DNA of 64,000 nucleotides from Pseudomonas sp. LS.1a (GCF_022533585.1 NZ_CP092827.1:908001-972000); one strand, 5' to 3'. Positions 1 to 9,454 are shown, counted from the stretch's first letter. Numbers and translations: made by a program. The notes: generated from the sequence alone by a model not told the origin.

Positions 1-1509
1 GTCCAGGCCGAGTTCCCGGGCAGCCGCTGCCCAGTTTCCTTCGTGCCGCTGCAGACAGGCTTCGATCACCTGGCGCTGGTAGGCGTCGACGGCTTCGCGC
101 AGACCCCCCTCGGGTAGCGGTGCTGCCTGCAAGGACGCGGCAGGGGAGGGCGGGATGCCGGGCGTTGCCGTTGCGCGCAGGTCCAGGTCGATGGCTTCCA
201 GGGTAAGGATGCGTGGCCTGTCAGGGTGTTGGCCCAGCGCCTTGAGCGCCGAGCGACCGATCAGGTGTTCCAGTTCACGCACGTTGCCTGGCCAGTCGTA
301 GGCCAGCAGCGCGGCCTGGGCTTCGCTGCTCAGGCGCAGGCTGTTCAGGCCCAGGCGCGAACGGTTCTGTTCGAGGAAGTAGCCGGCCAACAGCAGCACA
401 TCTCGCCCACGTTCGCGCAACGGTGGCACGTGCAGCGGGTACACGCTGAGGCGATGATAGAAGTCGGCGCGGAAGTTGCCAGTGCGTACTTCTGCTGCCA
501 GGTCGCGGTTGGTGGCTGCGATCAGGCGCACATCCACCCGGTGCTCGCGGTCCGAGCCCAGGCGCTGCAACTGGCCGCTCTGCAGCACACGCAGCAGCTT
601 GGCTTGCACCGTCAGCGGCAGTTCACCGACTTCGTCGAGGAACAGTGTGCCGCCATTGGCCAGTTCGAACTTGCCACGGCGCTCGCCATGGGCACCGGTG
701 AAGGCACCGCGCACATGGCCGAACAGTTCGCTTTCCACCAGGGTGTCGGGCAGGGCAGCACAGTTCAGGCTGACCAGCGGTTTGTCGGCGCGGTTGCTGG
801 CCTGGTGCAGGGCCTGGGCCACCAATTCCTTGCCAACGCCGGTCTCACCGGTGATCAGCACGGTCAGGTCGCTGCCACCGACCAGGCGGATTTCCTCCAC
901 CAGGCGCTTGTGCGCAGGGCTCTGGCCAATCAGCTCTTTATCCTGGCCGCTGGCCTGGCGGTAGATCTCGGCGCGGTGGTGCTCGTCTTCCGCGCGCAGG
1001 GCCAGGTGCTCGATGCGCTCGGCCACGGTGACCGTGGCGGCGGCCAGGCTGGCGAAGGCCTGCAGGGCGCCCAGCTCCAGGCTCTGGAACTGCCCCGGGG
1101 TGAGGGCGTCGAGGGTAACCAGGCCCCAAGGGCGTTCGTCAACCATCAACGGGCAGCCCATGCAGTCATGTACTTCCAGGTTGGCATCGGGGGTGTTGAC
1201 CAGGCCGTCGTAAGGGTCGGGCAGCTCGGAGTCACTGGCAAAGCGAGTGGGTTCCGGGCTGCTGAGCAGGACCTGGAAGCGTGGGTGCTCGCTGACCCGG
1301 AAGCGCCGGCCCAGTGTATCGGGGCTCAGGCCGTCCACTGCCAGCGGCACCAGCCACTCGCCGTCCAGGCGCAGCAGCGCGGCGGCATCGCAGGGCAGCA
1401 ACCCACGCATGGCCTGCAGCAGGCGGCGATAGCGTTCCTGGTCGGGCAGGTCGCGGGACAGGTCGCTGACCAGGGGCAGCAGGGTGGTGAGCAGCGGCTT
1501 TGTGGTCAT
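1..1509 (-). CDS. norR: NorR/FhpR-type sigma54-dependent NO-responsive activator (3' end cut by window)
   Basis: Reading the minus strand from ATG 1507-1509 gives 503 codons that run off the left edge at ...LGLD. It has an N-terminal GAF-like region, then an AAA+ domain with Walker A (GETGVGKE), the sigma54-contact loop GAFTGA and a Walker B region (LFLDEVGEL), and the start of a Fis-type HTH at the edge. Family members are about 505-520 residues, so only some 10-15 residues are missing. NorR senses NO through a non-heme iron in the GAF domain and activates sigma54 promoters. It is divergent from hmp, the same arrangement as FhpR/fhp in P. aeruginosa, so its likely target is hmp. AGGAG (about 1515-1519) is the ribosome site. 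A NorR-type operator overlaps the start codon, suggesting autoregulation. Confidence 0.93.
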   Translation of the reverse strand, partial: MTTKPLLTTLLPLVSDLSRDLPDQERYRRLLQAMRGLLPCDAAALLRLDGEWLVPLAVDGLSPDTLGRRFRVSEHPRFQVLLSSPEPTRFASDSELPDPYDGLVNTPDANLEVHDCMGCPLMVDERPWGLVTLDALTPGQFQSLELGALQAFASLAAATVTVAERIEHLALRAEDEHHRAEIYRQASGQDKELIGQSPAHKRLVEEIRLVGGSDLTVLITGETGVGKELVAQALHQASNRADKPLVSLNCAALPDTLVESELFGHVRGAFTGAHGERRGKFELANGGTLFLDEVGELPLTVQAKLLRVLQSGQLQRLGSDREHRVDVRLIAATNRDLAAEVRTGNFRADFYHRLSVYPLHVPPLRERGRDVLLLAGYFLEQNRSRLGLNSLRLSSEAQAALLAYDWPGNVRELEHLIGRSALKALGQHPDRPRILTLEAIDLDLRATATPGIPPSPAASLQAAPLPEGGLREAVDAYQRQVIEACLQRHEGNWAAAARELGLD

Positions 1510-1560
1510 ATTGACTCCTGTAAGTCGATATGACTATACGCCGGGGTGGGTCGTTTTGAC
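1505..1560. promoter_or_regulatory. Three NorR-type operators
   Basis: Three sites fit GT-N7-AC: GTCATATTGAC at 1505-1515, GTCGATATGAC at 1524-1534 and GTCGTTTTGAC at 1550-1560. The first is a perfect GTCA-N3-TGAC palindrome and covers the norR start codon. Centres are 19 and 26 bp apart. They lie about 70-125 bp upstream of the expected hmp transcription start, where an enhancer-binding protein would sit. NorR of E. coli also uses three such sites; binding here is inferred. Confidence 0.72.
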
Positions 1561-1600
1561 ATGATCGGCGTCAACTGCCTGATTTTGCTGGAGATAAAAG

Positions 1601-1617
1601 TTGGCACGGTTGATGTA
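1601..1617 (+). promoter_or_regulatory. sigma54 (-24/-12) promoter of hmp
   Basis: TTGGCACGGTTGATGTA matches the sigma54 consensus: a perfect -24 element (TTGGCACG) and a -12 element with GT in place of GC. It lies 47 bp before the hmp start codon and downstream of the three NorR-type sites, the expected order for NorR-dependent transcription. Confidence 0.75.
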
Positions 1618-1663
1618 ATGACCGAGGCAGTCATTCGAAGCCACAGGCTCAGGAGTTGTTGCA

Positions 1664-2842
1664 ATGCTCAATGCCGAACAACGTGCAATCATCAAGGCCA
1701 CTGTCCCCCTGCTGGAAAGCGGCGGCGAGGCGCTGACCACCCACTTCTACAAGATGATGCTCAGCGAGTACCCGCAAGTGCGTCCGCTGTTCAACCAGGC
1801 CCACCAGGCCAGTGGTGACCAGCCGCGCGCCCTGGCCAACGGCGTGCTGATGTATGCCCGCCACATCGACCAGCTGGAGCAGCTTGGCGGCCTGGTCGGC
1901 CAGATCATCAACAAGCACGTTGCCTTGCAGATTCTGCCCGAGCACTACCCGATCGTCGGCAGCTGCCTGCTGCGCGCCATCGAAGAAGTGCTGGGCAAGG
2001 AAATCGCCACCCCCGCCGTGATAGATGCCTGGGGCGCGGCCTATGGCCAGCTGGCCGACATCCTGATCGGTGCCGAAGAGAATCTCTATAAACAGAAGGA
2101 AGAGGCCGAAGGTGGCTGGCGCGGTACCCGCGAATTCCGCCTGGTACGCCGTGAGCAGGAAAGCAGCGAAATCGTATCGTTCTACTTTGCCCCGGTGGAT
2201 GGCAAGCCGGTGCTCAAGGCCGAGCCTGGCCAGTACATCGGCCTGAAGCTGGACATCGACGGTGCCGAGCAGCGCCGTAACTATTCCCTGTCGGCATTGT
2301 GCGACGGCAAGGAATACCGCATCAGCGTCAAGCGCGAGGCGGGCGGCAAGGTCTCCAACTACCTGCACGACGTACTGGCGGTGGGCGATACCCTGCAGCT
2401 GTTCCCGCCGGCTGGCGATTTCACCCTGGTTGCCAGCGACAAGCCGCTGGTGCTGATCAGCGGTGGCGTGGGGATTACCCCGACCCTGCCAATGCTGCAG
2501 GCGGCACTGCAAACCCAGCGTGAGGTGCATTTCATTCACTGCGCGCGCAACGGTGCCGTGCATGCCTTCCGCGACTGGATCGACGAGCTGGCCGCGCGTC
2601 ACCCGCAGCTCAAGCGCTTCTACTGCTATGCCGAACCGCAGGGTGGCGCCGCAGCTGATGCCTTGGGCCTGCTGAGCGAGGACCTGCTGGCCGAGTGGCT
2701 GCCGCAGGAGCGTGACGTGGATGCCTACTTCCTCGGGCCCAAGGGTTTCATGGCGGCGGTCAAGCGCCAGCTGAAGGGCCTGGGTGTGCCAGAGCAGCAG
2801 AGCCGCTACGAGTTCTTCGGGCCGGCGGCTGCGCTGGAGTGA
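1664..2842 (+). CDS. hmp: Flavohemoglobin, NO dioxygenase
   Basis: A 392-residue protein of normal flavohemoglobin length. Residues 1 to about 140 are a globin domain with the proximal heme His at residue 85 (NKHVALQ...PEHY). An FAD-binding region follows (RRNYSLS), then an NAD(P)H-binding domain (GGVGITPTLPML). The enzyme converts NO plus O2 to nitrate in the cytoplasm using NAD(P)H. AGGAG lies about 10 bases before the ATG. The gene stands alone, driven by the sigma54 promoter and NorR sites described upstream, which points to induction by nitrosative stress. A REP pair follows. Confidence 0.96.
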   Translation: MLNAEQRAIIKATVPLLESGGEALTTHFYKMMLSEYPQVRPLFNQAHQASGDQPRALANGVLMYARHIDQLEQLGGLVGQIINKHVALQILPEHYPIVGSCLLRAIEEVLGKEIATPAVIDAWGAAYGQLADILIGAEENLYKQKEEAEGGWRGTREFRLVRREQESSEIVSFYFAPVDGKPVLKAEPGQYIGLKLDIDGAEQRRNYSLSALCDGKEYRISVKREAGGKVSNYLHDVLAVGDTLQLFPPAGDFTLVASDKPLVLISGGVGITPTLPMLQAALQTQREVHFIHCARNGAVHAFRDWIDELAARHPQLKRFYCYAEPQGGAAADALGLLSEDLLAEWLPQERDVDAYFLGPKGFMAAVKRQLKGLGVPEQQSRYEFFGPAAALE

Positions 2843-2850
2843 TGTAGCGC

Positions 2851-2959
2851 CTGTACCGGCCCTTTCGCGGGTGAACCCGCTCCCACAGTGATCGCACAGG
2901 TTTTGAACCTTGTGGGGGCCCTGTGGGAGCGGGTTTACCCGCGAAGAGGCCGGTACAGG
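2851..2959. repeat. REP pair (inverted)
   Basis: Two inverted copies of the P. putida-type REP, 2851-2888 and 2921-2959, with core GCGGGTGAACCCGCTCCCAC on the left and its reverse complement (one GU-type difference) on the right, separated by about 32 bp. It lies just after hmp and can form a long hairpin. Confidence 0.9.
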
Positions 2960-3021
2960 CTTACAGAATATTTATCCCGGCCGCTGGGCCGCACCTCACC
3001 TTCCTGCCTATATAAAGGAGA

Positions 3022-3131
3022 GATGAAAGCGCCAGTGCAGCTTTCATCGTTAATCGTCCTTTAATCACGGTATCCTTCACTCCCGGGTGTCGAGGGGCTT
3101 GCTCCTGCGCGGCACCCGGCAGCCGTTTTTT
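3022..3131 (+). other. Two hairpins in the hmp-dsbB gap; possible terminator or small RNA
   Basis: The 340-bp gap between the REP pair and dsbB has no convincing gene. It holds GATGAAAGC/GCTTTCATC (3022-3030 with 3040-3048). A second, larger hairpin is CCGGGTG/CACCCGG (3083-3089 with 3113-3119), followed six bases later by TTTTTT (3126-3131). The latter resembles a Rho-independent terminator, but the T-run is displaced. A 13-codon frame (ATG at 3023) overlaps the first hairpin with AAGGAG before it; I do not call it a gene. Confidence 0.4.
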
Positions 3132-3298
3132 GCCGCCCGACGTTGAACCGACGTCGTTGCGGCCGGTCTCAGCCACACCGGATAGCCCAGCAGCGCCATC
3201 ACGCCGCTTCCTCGGCACGCTCAAAGGCCCTGCCCAGCGTGTAGACTTGCGCCCAGGCAGGCGGACCACGCTGCCACTATCCATCGAAGGAACCGGCA

Positions 3299-3805
3299 AT
3301 GAACGAACAAACATCGCGCCTGAATCGGGAACGGCGCTTTCTGGTGCTGTTGGGCCTGATCTGCATTTCGCTGATCGGTGGCGCCCTCTACATGCAGATA
3401 GTCCTGGGCGAGGCACCCTGCCCATTGTGCATCCTGCAGCGTTATGCGCTGCTGTTCATTGCCGTGTTCGCCTTCCTCGCCGCGGCGATGCCCGGGCGCC
3501 GCAGCCTGACCTTCTTCGAGGCACTGGTGGTGCTCAGCGCCATTGGCGGAATCGTTGCGGCCGGCAACCATGTGTATATACTCGCCAACCCCATGGTCAG
3601 TTGCGGCATCGACACCCTGCAACCGATCGTGGACGACCTGCCGCTGGCCAAGCTCTGGCCGCTGGTGTTCCAGGTCGACGGCTTCTGCAGCACGCCGTAC
3701 CCGCCGATCCTCGGTTTGTCTCTGGCGCAATGGGCGCTGGTTGCGTTCGTCCTGACGGCCGTCCTGGTTCCGCTCGGGATCTATCGCAACCGACGCCGGG
3801 CTTAG
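3299..3805 (+). CDS. dsbB: Disulfide bond formation protein B
   Basis: A 168-residue membrane protein with about four hydrophobic segments. It has both DsbB cysteine pairs: C41-PL-C44 in the first periplasmic loop, and C102 with C130 in the second. DsbB reoxidises periplasmic DsbA and passes electrons to ubiquinone. GAAGGAACC lies just before the ATG. It is upstream of the quinol oxidase operon, which would reoxidise the quinol DsbB produces, though the 560-bp gap argues against one transcript. Pseudomonads often carry two DsbB paralogues; which one this is cannot be told here. Confidence 0.92.
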   Translation: MNEQTSRLNRERRFLVLLGLICISLIGGALYMQIVLGEAPCPLCILQRYALLFIAVFAFLAAAMPGRRSLTFFEALVVLSAIGGIVAAGNHVYILANPMVSCGIDTLQPIVDDLPLAKLWPLVFQVDGFCSTPYPPILGLSLAQWALVAFVLTAVLVPLGIYRNRRRA

Positions 3806-3870
3806 ACAAAAGTCCCGAATTGCATGGGGTCTTTTGCGCCGCATGAGAAGAGGGGAAATTTGCTCCCCGC

Positions 3871-3884
3871 TTGATCCAGATCAA
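3871..3884. promoter_or_regulatory. ANR/FNR box upstream of cyo
   Basis: TTGATCCAGATCAA is a perfect TTGAT-N4-ATCAA dyad. ANR, the Pseudomonas FNR homologue, binds this motif under low oxygen, and terminal oxidase genes in P. putida are known ANR targets. It lies about 125 bp upstream of the predicted -35 element of cyo, so it may act at a distance or on a second promoter I did not find. Confidence 0.7.
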
Positions 3885-4007
3885 CCCGGAGGCCTTGCAG
3901 AATGCGGCTTTGGGGCCTAGCAAGCGGGGTGCGACAAACTGTCGCGAAGTTGAGTTTTTGAGCAGTATTGTTGCAGATTCTGTAAAAGACTGTTGCTCAA
4001 TAAGTCA

Positions 4008-4036
4008 TAGTCAAGGGTTGGCGACCTATCTACAAT
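4008..4036 (+). promoter_or_regulatory. Possible sigma70 promoter of cyoABCDE
   Basis: TAGTCA (4008-4013) and TACAAT (4031-4036) are separated by exactly 17 bp. The -10 matches 5/6 and the -35 4/6. It would give a leader of about 320 nt before cyoA. Confidence 0.4.
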
Positions 4037-4227
4037 CGCCCCCAATTTCCGTTCGGCACTGCTTGCAAGTCGCAGGATTGAAGGAAGCCCCAGCGCTCCT
4101 TTTTGCTGACTTCGTCAAGTTTCGCCCAACGGCGATACCGGGCGGACCCCCCTCCGCGTTTTCCCGCACCAAATGGACTTGGTCTGAAGTACAGGCCTGT
4201 TGCCTACGAAACCATAAGCACCGCTAA

Positions 4228-4286
4228 CTCGCTTCACGCCTAGGTCCTGCAGTCAGACCCCGGGCAGGAGCGAGTACGGGCGTGAA
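4228..4286 (+). promoter_or_regulatory. Foldable leader element before cyoA
   Basis: TTCACGCC (4233-4240) pairs perfectly with GGCGTGAA (4279-4286). Inside that, TCCTGC (4245-4250) pairs with GCAGGA (4264-4269). A competing pairing, CTCGCT (4228-4233) with AGCGAG (4269-4274), shares bases with both. This suggests an RNA fold or switch in the cyo leader; no known riboswitch class was recognised. Confidence 0.4.
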
Positions 4287-4308
4287 ATGCCTCACTTGGC
4301 AGGACGAA

Positions 4309-4368
4309 GTGTTGGCTACCAAAACACAAATTGCATTGAAGCAAGCTGATCTAGAGGTCGTGAGATGA
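4309..4368 (+). other. Possible leader peptide overlapping the cyoA start
   Basis: A 19-codon frame starts at GTG 4309, four bases after AGGA, and ends at TGA 4366-4368, which overlaps the cyoA ATG (4365-4367) as ATGA. Such overlaps often couple translation. A different 20-codon frame starts at ATG 4287 and ends at 4349. Neither has family support, so I list this only as a possibility. Confidence 0.22.
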
Positions 4369-5309
4369 GTAAAAAGCGTTACCCCAGACTGTTTGGCATA
4401 TTGCCCTTTTTAGGCATGCTTTTACTCAGTGGGTGCAACTGGACCCTGCTCGACCCGAAGGGCCAGGTCGGCATTGAGCAAAAGAACCTGATCCTGATCG
4501 CTACCGGCCTGATGCTGCTGGTGGTGATTCCGGTCATTATCATGACCGTGGTTTTCGCCTGGAAGTACCGTGCTTCCAACAAGGCTGCCACCTACACCCC
4601 CGACTGGTCGCACTCGACCAAGATCGAAGCCGCGGTGTGGATCATCCCGATCCTGATCATCATCGCCCTGGGCTACTTCACCTACCACTCCACCCACAAG
4701 CTGGACCCGTACCGTCCGCTGGATTCCGATGTGAAGCCAGTGCAGATCGACGTGGTCGCGCTGGACTGGAAGTGGCTGTTCATCTACCCGGAGCAGGGCA
4801 TTGCCACGGTCAACAAGATCGTCTTCCCGGCTAACACCCCGGTTAACTTCCGCGTCACTTCCGATGCCGTGATGAACTCGTTCTTCATCCCGGGCCTGGG
4901 CGGCCAGATCTACGCCATGGCCGGCATGACCACCAAGCTGCACCTGATCGCCAACGAAAACGGCGAGTTCGACGGTATCAGCGCCAACTACAGCGGTGCT
5001 GGCTTCACCGGCATGAAATTCAAGGCTACTGCCACCTCCCAGGAAGACTTCGACAAGTGGGTCGCCGAGGTCAAGCAGTCGCCGAAGAAGCTGGACAAGG
5101 CCGAATACGACGCCTTGGCCAAACCAAGCGAAAACAACCCAGTCGCGCTGTATAGCGAGGCTTCGCCTGACCAGTTCCAGCTGATCGTCGACAAGTACGA
5201 AGGCATGAACCGCGGTCGTCCGAGCCACGAAGAAGCAGGCAGCAAAGATCTGGCCACTACCAAGGGTGTGGAATCGAGTATGCAACCAGCTGCCGGTGCA
5301 GAGGAGTAA
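4365..5309 (+). CDS. cyoA: Cytochrome bo3 ubiquinol oxidase subunit II
   Basis: A 314-residue lipoprotein with lipobox LLSGC (C24), two transmembrane helices (about residues 40-62 and 85-105) and a periplasmic cupredoxin-like domain. As expected for a quinol oxidase it lacks the CuA ligand set of cytochrome c oxidases. It is the first gene of cyoABCDE, with only 3 bp to cyoB. GAGGT precedes the ATG. The complex oxidises ubiquinol, reduces O2 and pumps protons. Confidence 0.97.
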   Translation: MSKKRYPRLFGILPFLGMLLLSGCNWTLLDPKGQVGIEQKNLILIATGLMLLVVIPVIIMTVVFAWKYRASNKAATYTPDWSHSTKIEAAVWIIPILIIIALGYFTYHSTHKLDPYRPLDSDVKPVQIDVVALDWKWLFIYPEQGIATVNKIVFPANTPVNFRVTSDAVMNSFFIPGLGGQIYAMAGMTTKLHLIANENGEFDGISANYSGAGFTGMKFKATATSQEDFDKWVAEVKQSPKKLDKAEYDALAKPSENNPVALYSEASPDQFQLIVDKYEGMNRGRPSHEEAGSKDLATTKGVESSMQPAAGAEE

Positions 5310-5312
5310 GAG

Positions 5313-7331
5313 ATGTTCGGTAAACTAAGCCTGGAGGCGATACCCTATCACGAGCCGATAGTCATGGTGACGCTTGCCATGATCGCGCTCGGTGGTATCG
5401 CTGTCGTCGGTGCTATCACCTACTTCCGCAAGTGGACCTACTTGTGGACCGAGTGGTTGACGACTGTCGACCACAAGAAGATCGGGGTGATGTACATCAT
5501 CGTCGCGATGGTCATGCTGCTGCGCGGCTTTGCCGACGCCATCATGATGCGTACCCAGCTGGCTGCCGCTACCGGTGGCTCCGAAGGCTACCTGCCGCCT
5601 GAACACTATGACCAGATCTTCACCGCTCACGGTGTGATCATGATCATCTTCATGGCGATGCCGTTCTTCACCGGCCTGATGAACCTGGCGGTTCCTCTGC
5701 AGATCGGTGCACGTGACGTTGCCTTCCCGTTCCTGAACTCCCTGAGCTTCTACCTGCTGCTGGCAGGCGTGCTGCTGGTCAACATCTCGCTGGGCGTTGG
5801 TGAATTCGCCAAGACCGGCTGGGTTGCCTATCCGCCGCTCGCGGGCATTCAGTACAGCCCTGGGGTGGGTGTCGACTACTACATCTGGGCGCTACAGCTC
5901 TCGGGCCTGGGTACGACGCTTACCGGCGTGAACTTCCTCGTCACCGTGATGAAGATGCGCGCCCCTGGCATGAAGCTGATGGACATGCCGATCTTCACCT
6001 GGACCTGCACCTGGGCCAACGTGCTGATCGTGGCTTCCTTCCCGATCCTGACCGCTGCACTCGCTCTGCTGACTGTTGACCGTTATCTGGACTTCCACAT
6101 CTTCACCAACGAGCTTGGTGGGAACCCGATGATGTACGTCAACCTGTTCTGGGCGTGGGGTCACCCTGAGGTCTACATCCTGATCCTGCCGGCCTTCGGC
6201 GTGTTCTCGGAAGTTACCTCCACCTTCGCAGGCAAGCGTCTGTTCGGCCACCACTCGATGATCTACGCATCGGGCGCCATCGCCGTGCTGGGCTTCGCTG
6301 TATGGCTGCACCACTTCTTCACCATGGGTGCCGGCGCCAGCGTCAACACCTTCTTCGGCCTGGCGACGATGCTGATCTCCATTCCGACCGGTGTGAAGCT
6401 GTTCAACTGGCTGTTCACCATCTACCAGGGCCGTCTGCGCTTCACCGCGCCGATCATGTGGACCCTGGGCTTCATGATCACCTTCTCCATCGGTGGCATG
6501 ACTGGTGTTCTGCTGGCTGTTCCAGGTGCTGACTTCGTGCTGCACAACAGCCTGTTCGTAATTGCTCACTTCCACAACGTGATCATCGGTGGTGCGGTAT
6601 TCGGCTACATCGCCGGCTTCGCCTACTGGTTCCCGAAAGCCTTCGGTTTCACCCTGAACGAGAAGTGGGGCAAGGCTGCCTTCTGGTTCTGGATCTCGGG
6701 CTTCTACGTTGCGTTCATGCCGCTGTACGCCCTGGGCTTCATGGGCATGACCCGTCGTCTGAACCACTCCGACAACCCACTGTGGGAACCCTACCTGTAC
6801 GTAGCCGTTGTCGGCGCCGTGCTGATCCTGTTCGGTATCGCCTGCCAGCTGATCCAGCTGTACGTATCGGTTCGCGATCGCAACCAGAACCTGGACGTGA
6901 CCGGCGACCCATGGGGCGGCCGTACCCTGGAATGGTCGACTTCGTCGCCACCTCCGTTCTACAACTTCGCCCACATGCCTGAGAAGGTTGGCCTGGATGC
7001 CTGGCACGAAGCCAAGGAAGCCGGTGTTGCCTACAAGCCTGCGGCCAAGTACGAAGCGATCCACATGCCGAGCAACACCTCCACCGGTTTGTTCATGGGC
7101 CTGTTCCTGACCGTCTTCGGCTTCGCCTTCATCTGGCACATCTGGTGGCTGGTTGGCGCGAGCCTGGTTGCAACCATCGCTGTCTTCGTTCGCCACGCTG
7201 CGCGTGACGACCAGGGCTACATGGTTCCGGCCGAAGAAGTGGCGCGCATCGAAGGCGAGCGCATGAAAGCGCTGGCCAAAGCAGGTGCTCTGCCTGCCGG
7301 CGCACGTGTCGAATCGTTTGAGCGGGTGTAA
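5313..7331 (+). CDS. cyoB: Cytochrome bo3 ubiquinol oxidase subunit I
   Basis: A 672-residue heme-copper oxidase core subunit with about 15 helices. The metal ligands are visible: the low-spin heme His in FTAHGVIMI, the CuB ligand H284 with cross-linked Tyr in HPEVYI, the CuB pair in LHHFFTMG, and the heme ligands in IAHFHNVI. Numbering of H284 matches E. coli CyoB. It carries heme b, heme o and CuB, where O2 is reduced. It lies between cyoA and cyoC with 3-bp gaps, so it is clearly co-transcribed. Confidence 0.98.
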   Translation: MFGKLSLEAIPYHEPIVMVTLAMIALGGIAVVGAITYFRKWTYLWTEWLTTVDHKKIGVMYIIVAMVMLLRGFADAIMMRTQLAAATGGSEGYLPPEHYDQIFTAHGVIMIIFMAMPFFTGLMNLAVPLQIGARDVAFPFLNSLSFYLLLAGVLLVNISLGVGEFAKTGWVAYPPLAGIQYSPGVGVDYYIWALQLSGLGTTLTGVNFLVTVMKMRAPGMKLMDMPIFTWTCTWANVLIVASFPILTAALALLTVDRYLDFHIFTNELGGNPMMYVNLFWAWGHPEVYILILPAFGVFSEVTSTFAGKRLFGHHSMIYASGAIAVLGFAVWLHHFFTMGAGASVNTFFGLATMLISIPTGVKLFNWLFTIYQGRLRFTAPIMWTLGFMITFSIGGMTGVLLAVPGADFVLHNSLFVIAHFHNVIIGGAVFGYIAGFAYWFPKAFGFTLNEKWGKAAFWFWISGFYVAFMPLYALGFMGMTRRLNHSDNPLWEPYLYVAVVGAVLILFGIACQLIQLYVSVRDRNQNLDVTGDPWGGRTLEWSTSSPPPFYNFAHMPEKVGLDAWHEAKEAGVAYKPAAKYEAIHMPSNTSTGLFMGLFLTVFGFAFIWHIWWLVGASLVATIAVFVRHAARDDQGYMVPAEEVARIEGERMKALAKAGALPAGARVESFERV

Positions 7332-7334
7332 TCA

Positions 7335-7958
7335 ATGTCCAGTCAAGTAATGCACGGTGCTGCTCATGGTCACGACCATGGGCATGACGACCACCACCAC
7401 GACTCGGGCCAGATGACCGTACTCGGTTTCTGGCTGTACCTGATGACCGACTGCATCCTGTTTGCGTCGCTCTTCGCCACCTACGCGGTGCTGTCCGGCA
7501 GTTTTGCCGGCGGCCCGTCGGGTCATGACATCTTCCAGCTCGATTTCGTAGCTGTTGAAACGCTGTTCCTGCTGCTGTCCTCGATCACCTTCGGCTTCGC
7601 CATGCTGAAGATGTTCGATGGCAAGAAAGCTGGCGTACTGGGCTGGTTGGCTGTGACCTTCCTGTTCGGTGCAGGCTTCATCGCGATGGAAATCTATGAA
7701 TTCCATCACCTGATCGGCGAAGGCTTCGGCCCGAACCGCAGTGGCTTCCTGTCGGGCTTCTTCGCCCTGGTAGGTACCCACGGCCTGCACGTGACCGCCG
7801 GCCTGATCTGGATGGCAGTCATGATGTACCAGATCAACAAGCACGGCATCACGCCGACCGCCAAGACCCGCATGAGCTGCCTGAGCCTGTTCTGGCACTT
7901 CCTGGACGTGGTCTGGATCTGCGTATTCACCGTCGTCTACCTGCTGGGAGTTCTGTAA
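7335..7958 (+). CDS. cyoC: Cytochrome bo3 ubiquinol oxidase subunit III
   Basis: A 207-residue protein with five predicted helices, the usual form of quinol oxidase subunit III. The N-terminus is His-rich ([13 protein letters not shown]), which is common in Pseudomonas CyoC but of unknown role. It stabilises the oxidase core in the inner membrane. Its TAA stop shares a base with the cyoD ATG, suggesting coupled translation. Confidence 0.97.
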   Translation: MSSQVMHGAAHGHDHGHDDHHHDSGQMTVLGFWLYLMTDCILFASLFATYAVLSGSFAGGPSGHDIFQLDFVAVETLFLLLSSITFGFAMLKMFDGKKAGVLGWLAVTFLFGAGFIAMEIYEFHHLIGEGFGPNRSGFLSGFFALVGTHGLHVTAGLIWMAVMMYQINKHGITPTAKTRMSCLSLFWHFLDVVWICVFTVVYLLGVL

Positions 7959-8290
7959 TGGCTAACGCACACGACACTCATCACGAAGGTAACCACGGCA
8001 GCGTCAAGTCGTACATGATCGGCTTCATCCTGTCGATCATCCTGACTGCGATCCCGTTCGGCCTGGCCATGTCGCCAAGCCTGCCGAAGAACCTGACCGT
8101 TCTGATCATTGTTGCCATGGCCGTGATCCAGGTAGTCGTACACCTCGTGTACTTCCTGCACATGGACCGCTCGAAAGAGCAACGTAGCAACGTCTCGACG
8201 TTCCTGTTCACCGCTCTGGTGATCGCTCTGCTTGTCGGCCTGTCGCTGTGGATCATGTTCAGCATCCACTTTGAAATGTTGGCCAAGTGA
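7958..8290 (+). CDS. cyoD: Cytochrome bo3 ubiquinol oxidase subunit IV
   Basis: A 110-residue protein with three helices and a short His-rich N-terminus, matching CyoD length. It assists assembly of CuB and heme in subunit I. Its start overlaps the cyoC stop and cyoE follows after 11 bp. Confidence 0.96.
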   Translation: MANAHDTHHEGNHGSVKSYMIGFILSIILTAIPFGLAMSPSLPKNLTVLIIVAMAVIQVVVHLVYFLHMDRSKEQRSNVSTFLFTALVIALLVGLSLWIMFSIHFEMLAK

Positions 8291-8301
8291 GGTAAGACTG
8301 C

Positions 8302-9189
8302 ATGTCCGTTAAGCACTTTATCCAAATCACCAAACCGGGGATCATTTTCGGTAACGTGCTTTCCGTGGCAGGCGGTTTCTTCCTTGCCTCGAAGGGCCAT
8401 GTGGATTTCGCCCTGTTCCTGGCGGTGGTGATCGGTACTTCGCTGGTGGTTGCGTCCGGATGCGTGTTCAACAACTGCATCGACCGTGACATCGACCACA
8501 AGATGGAGCGCACCAAGAACCGCGTCATGGTCCAGGGCGGCATGTCGCTGCCCCTCGCGCTGATCTACGCCACCCTGCTCGGGGTGGCGGGTTTCAGCCT
8601 GCTGTATGTCCAGGCCAACCCGCTGTCGGCGTTCTGCGCAGCTGTAGGCTTCATCGTCTACGTCGGTTTCTACAGCCTGTGGCTGAAGCGTAAATCGGTG
8701 CACGGCACCTTGGTCGGCAGCCTGTCTGGTGCCATGCCTCCGGTGATCGGCTATTGCGCCGTGAGCAACAGCTTCGACCTGGCTGCAGTCACCCTGCTGG
8801 TGATGTTCAGCCTGTGGCAGATGCCGCACAGCTTTGCCATCGCGATCTTCCGCTTCAAGGATTACAGCGCTGCCAACATTCCGGTCCTGCCGGTGGCACG
8901 TGGTGTCCTCGCGGCGAAGAAGCAGATCGTGCTGTACGTGCTGGCCTTCGTGCTCGCAACCCTGATGCTTACCCTCGGCGGTTACGCCGGCCTCGGCTAC
9001 CTGGCCGTGGCAGCAGCCATGGGCCTGTACTGGCTGTACATGGCCTGGGGTGGCTACAAGGCCGAGGACGACAGCAAGTGGGCCCGCAAGGTGTTCGGCT
9101 TCTCCATCCTCACCGTCACTGCCCTGAGCGTGATGATGGGTGTGGACAGCCAGACCGCTGCGGACGTGCTGATGACTTACGCACGCTGA
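8302..9189 (+). CDS. cyoE: Protoheme IX farnesyltransferase (heme O synthase)
   Basis: A 295-residue UbiA-type polytopic prenyltransferase with the two Asp-rich regions of the family: [15 protein letters not shown] near residue 60 and a second in a later loop. It attaches the farnesyl chain to heme b to make heme o, needed by CyoB. It is the last cyo gene, with GAGGTAAG before the ATG, and is followed by a clear terminator. Confidence 0.96.
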   Translation: MSVKHFIQITKPGIIFGNVLSVAGGFFLASKGHVDFALFLAVVIGTSLVVASGCVFNNCIDRDIDHKMERTKNRVMVQGGMSLPLALIYATLLGVAGFSLLYVQANPLSAFCAAVGFIVYVGFYSLWLKRKSVHGTLVGSLSGAMPPVIGYCAVSNSFDLAAVTLLVMFSLWQMPHSFAIAIFRFKDYSAANIPVLPVARGVLAAKKQIVLYVLAFVLATLMLTLGGYAGLGYLAVAAAMGLYWLYMAWGGYKAEDDSKWARKVFGFSILTVTALSVMMGVDSQTAADVLMTYAR

Positions 9190-9212
9190 TACTGCTGCCT
9201 GTTACACGAAAG

Positions 9213-9239
9213 CCCCGGCCATTGTGCCGGGGTTTTTTT
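9213..9239 (+). terminator. Rho-independent terminator of cyoABCDE
   Basis: CCCCGGC (9213-9219) pairs with GCCGGGG (9226-9232) across a 6-nt loop, followed by seven T (9233-9239). Confidence 0.9.
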
Positions 9240-9251
9240 ATGGGTTTTTTC

Positions 9252-9360
9252 CTGTGCTGGCCCTTTCGCGGGTGAACCCGCTCCCACAGGTTCGTGCACA
9301 GGATTTGAGCTTGGTGCGTCCCCTGTGGGAGCGGGTTTACCCGCGAAGAGGTCGGACCTG
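9252..9360. repeat. REP pair (inverted)
   Basis: Two inverted REP copies, about 9252-9290 and 9322-9355, just after the cyo terminator, with the same core and spacing as the pair after hmp. Confidence 0.9.
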
Positions 9361-9424
9361 AAATATAAATTTGAAATTTTCAAAAAATACATCTGAAAAA
9401 TTCTAACAAAACAGGAAATTGTCC

Positions 9425-9454
9425 TTTACAGTCATACTGTTTCGGCACTATCTT
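9425..9454 (+). promoter_or_regulatory. Possible sigma70 promoter of the AlaC-type gene
   Basis: TTTACA (9425-9430) and TATCTT (9449-9454) are 18 bp apart, directly downstream of an AT-rich stretch (9360-9420) that could act as an UP element. The start codon lies 70 bp further on. Confidence 0.4.

Noticed and set aside
226..1533. A 435-codon frame on the plus strand
   Set aside because: It is antisense to norR, whose minus-strand frame has all AAA+ motifs; the plus frame has no family pattern.
3871..4227. A 118-codon frame between dsbB and cyoA
   Set aside because: It begins at the ANR box, covers the predicted promoter, has no ribosome site and resembles no family.
4309..4330. A Crc/Hfq target (AANAANAA) before cyoA
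   Set aside because: The A-rich stretch AAAACACAAA does not fit the motif at any offset.
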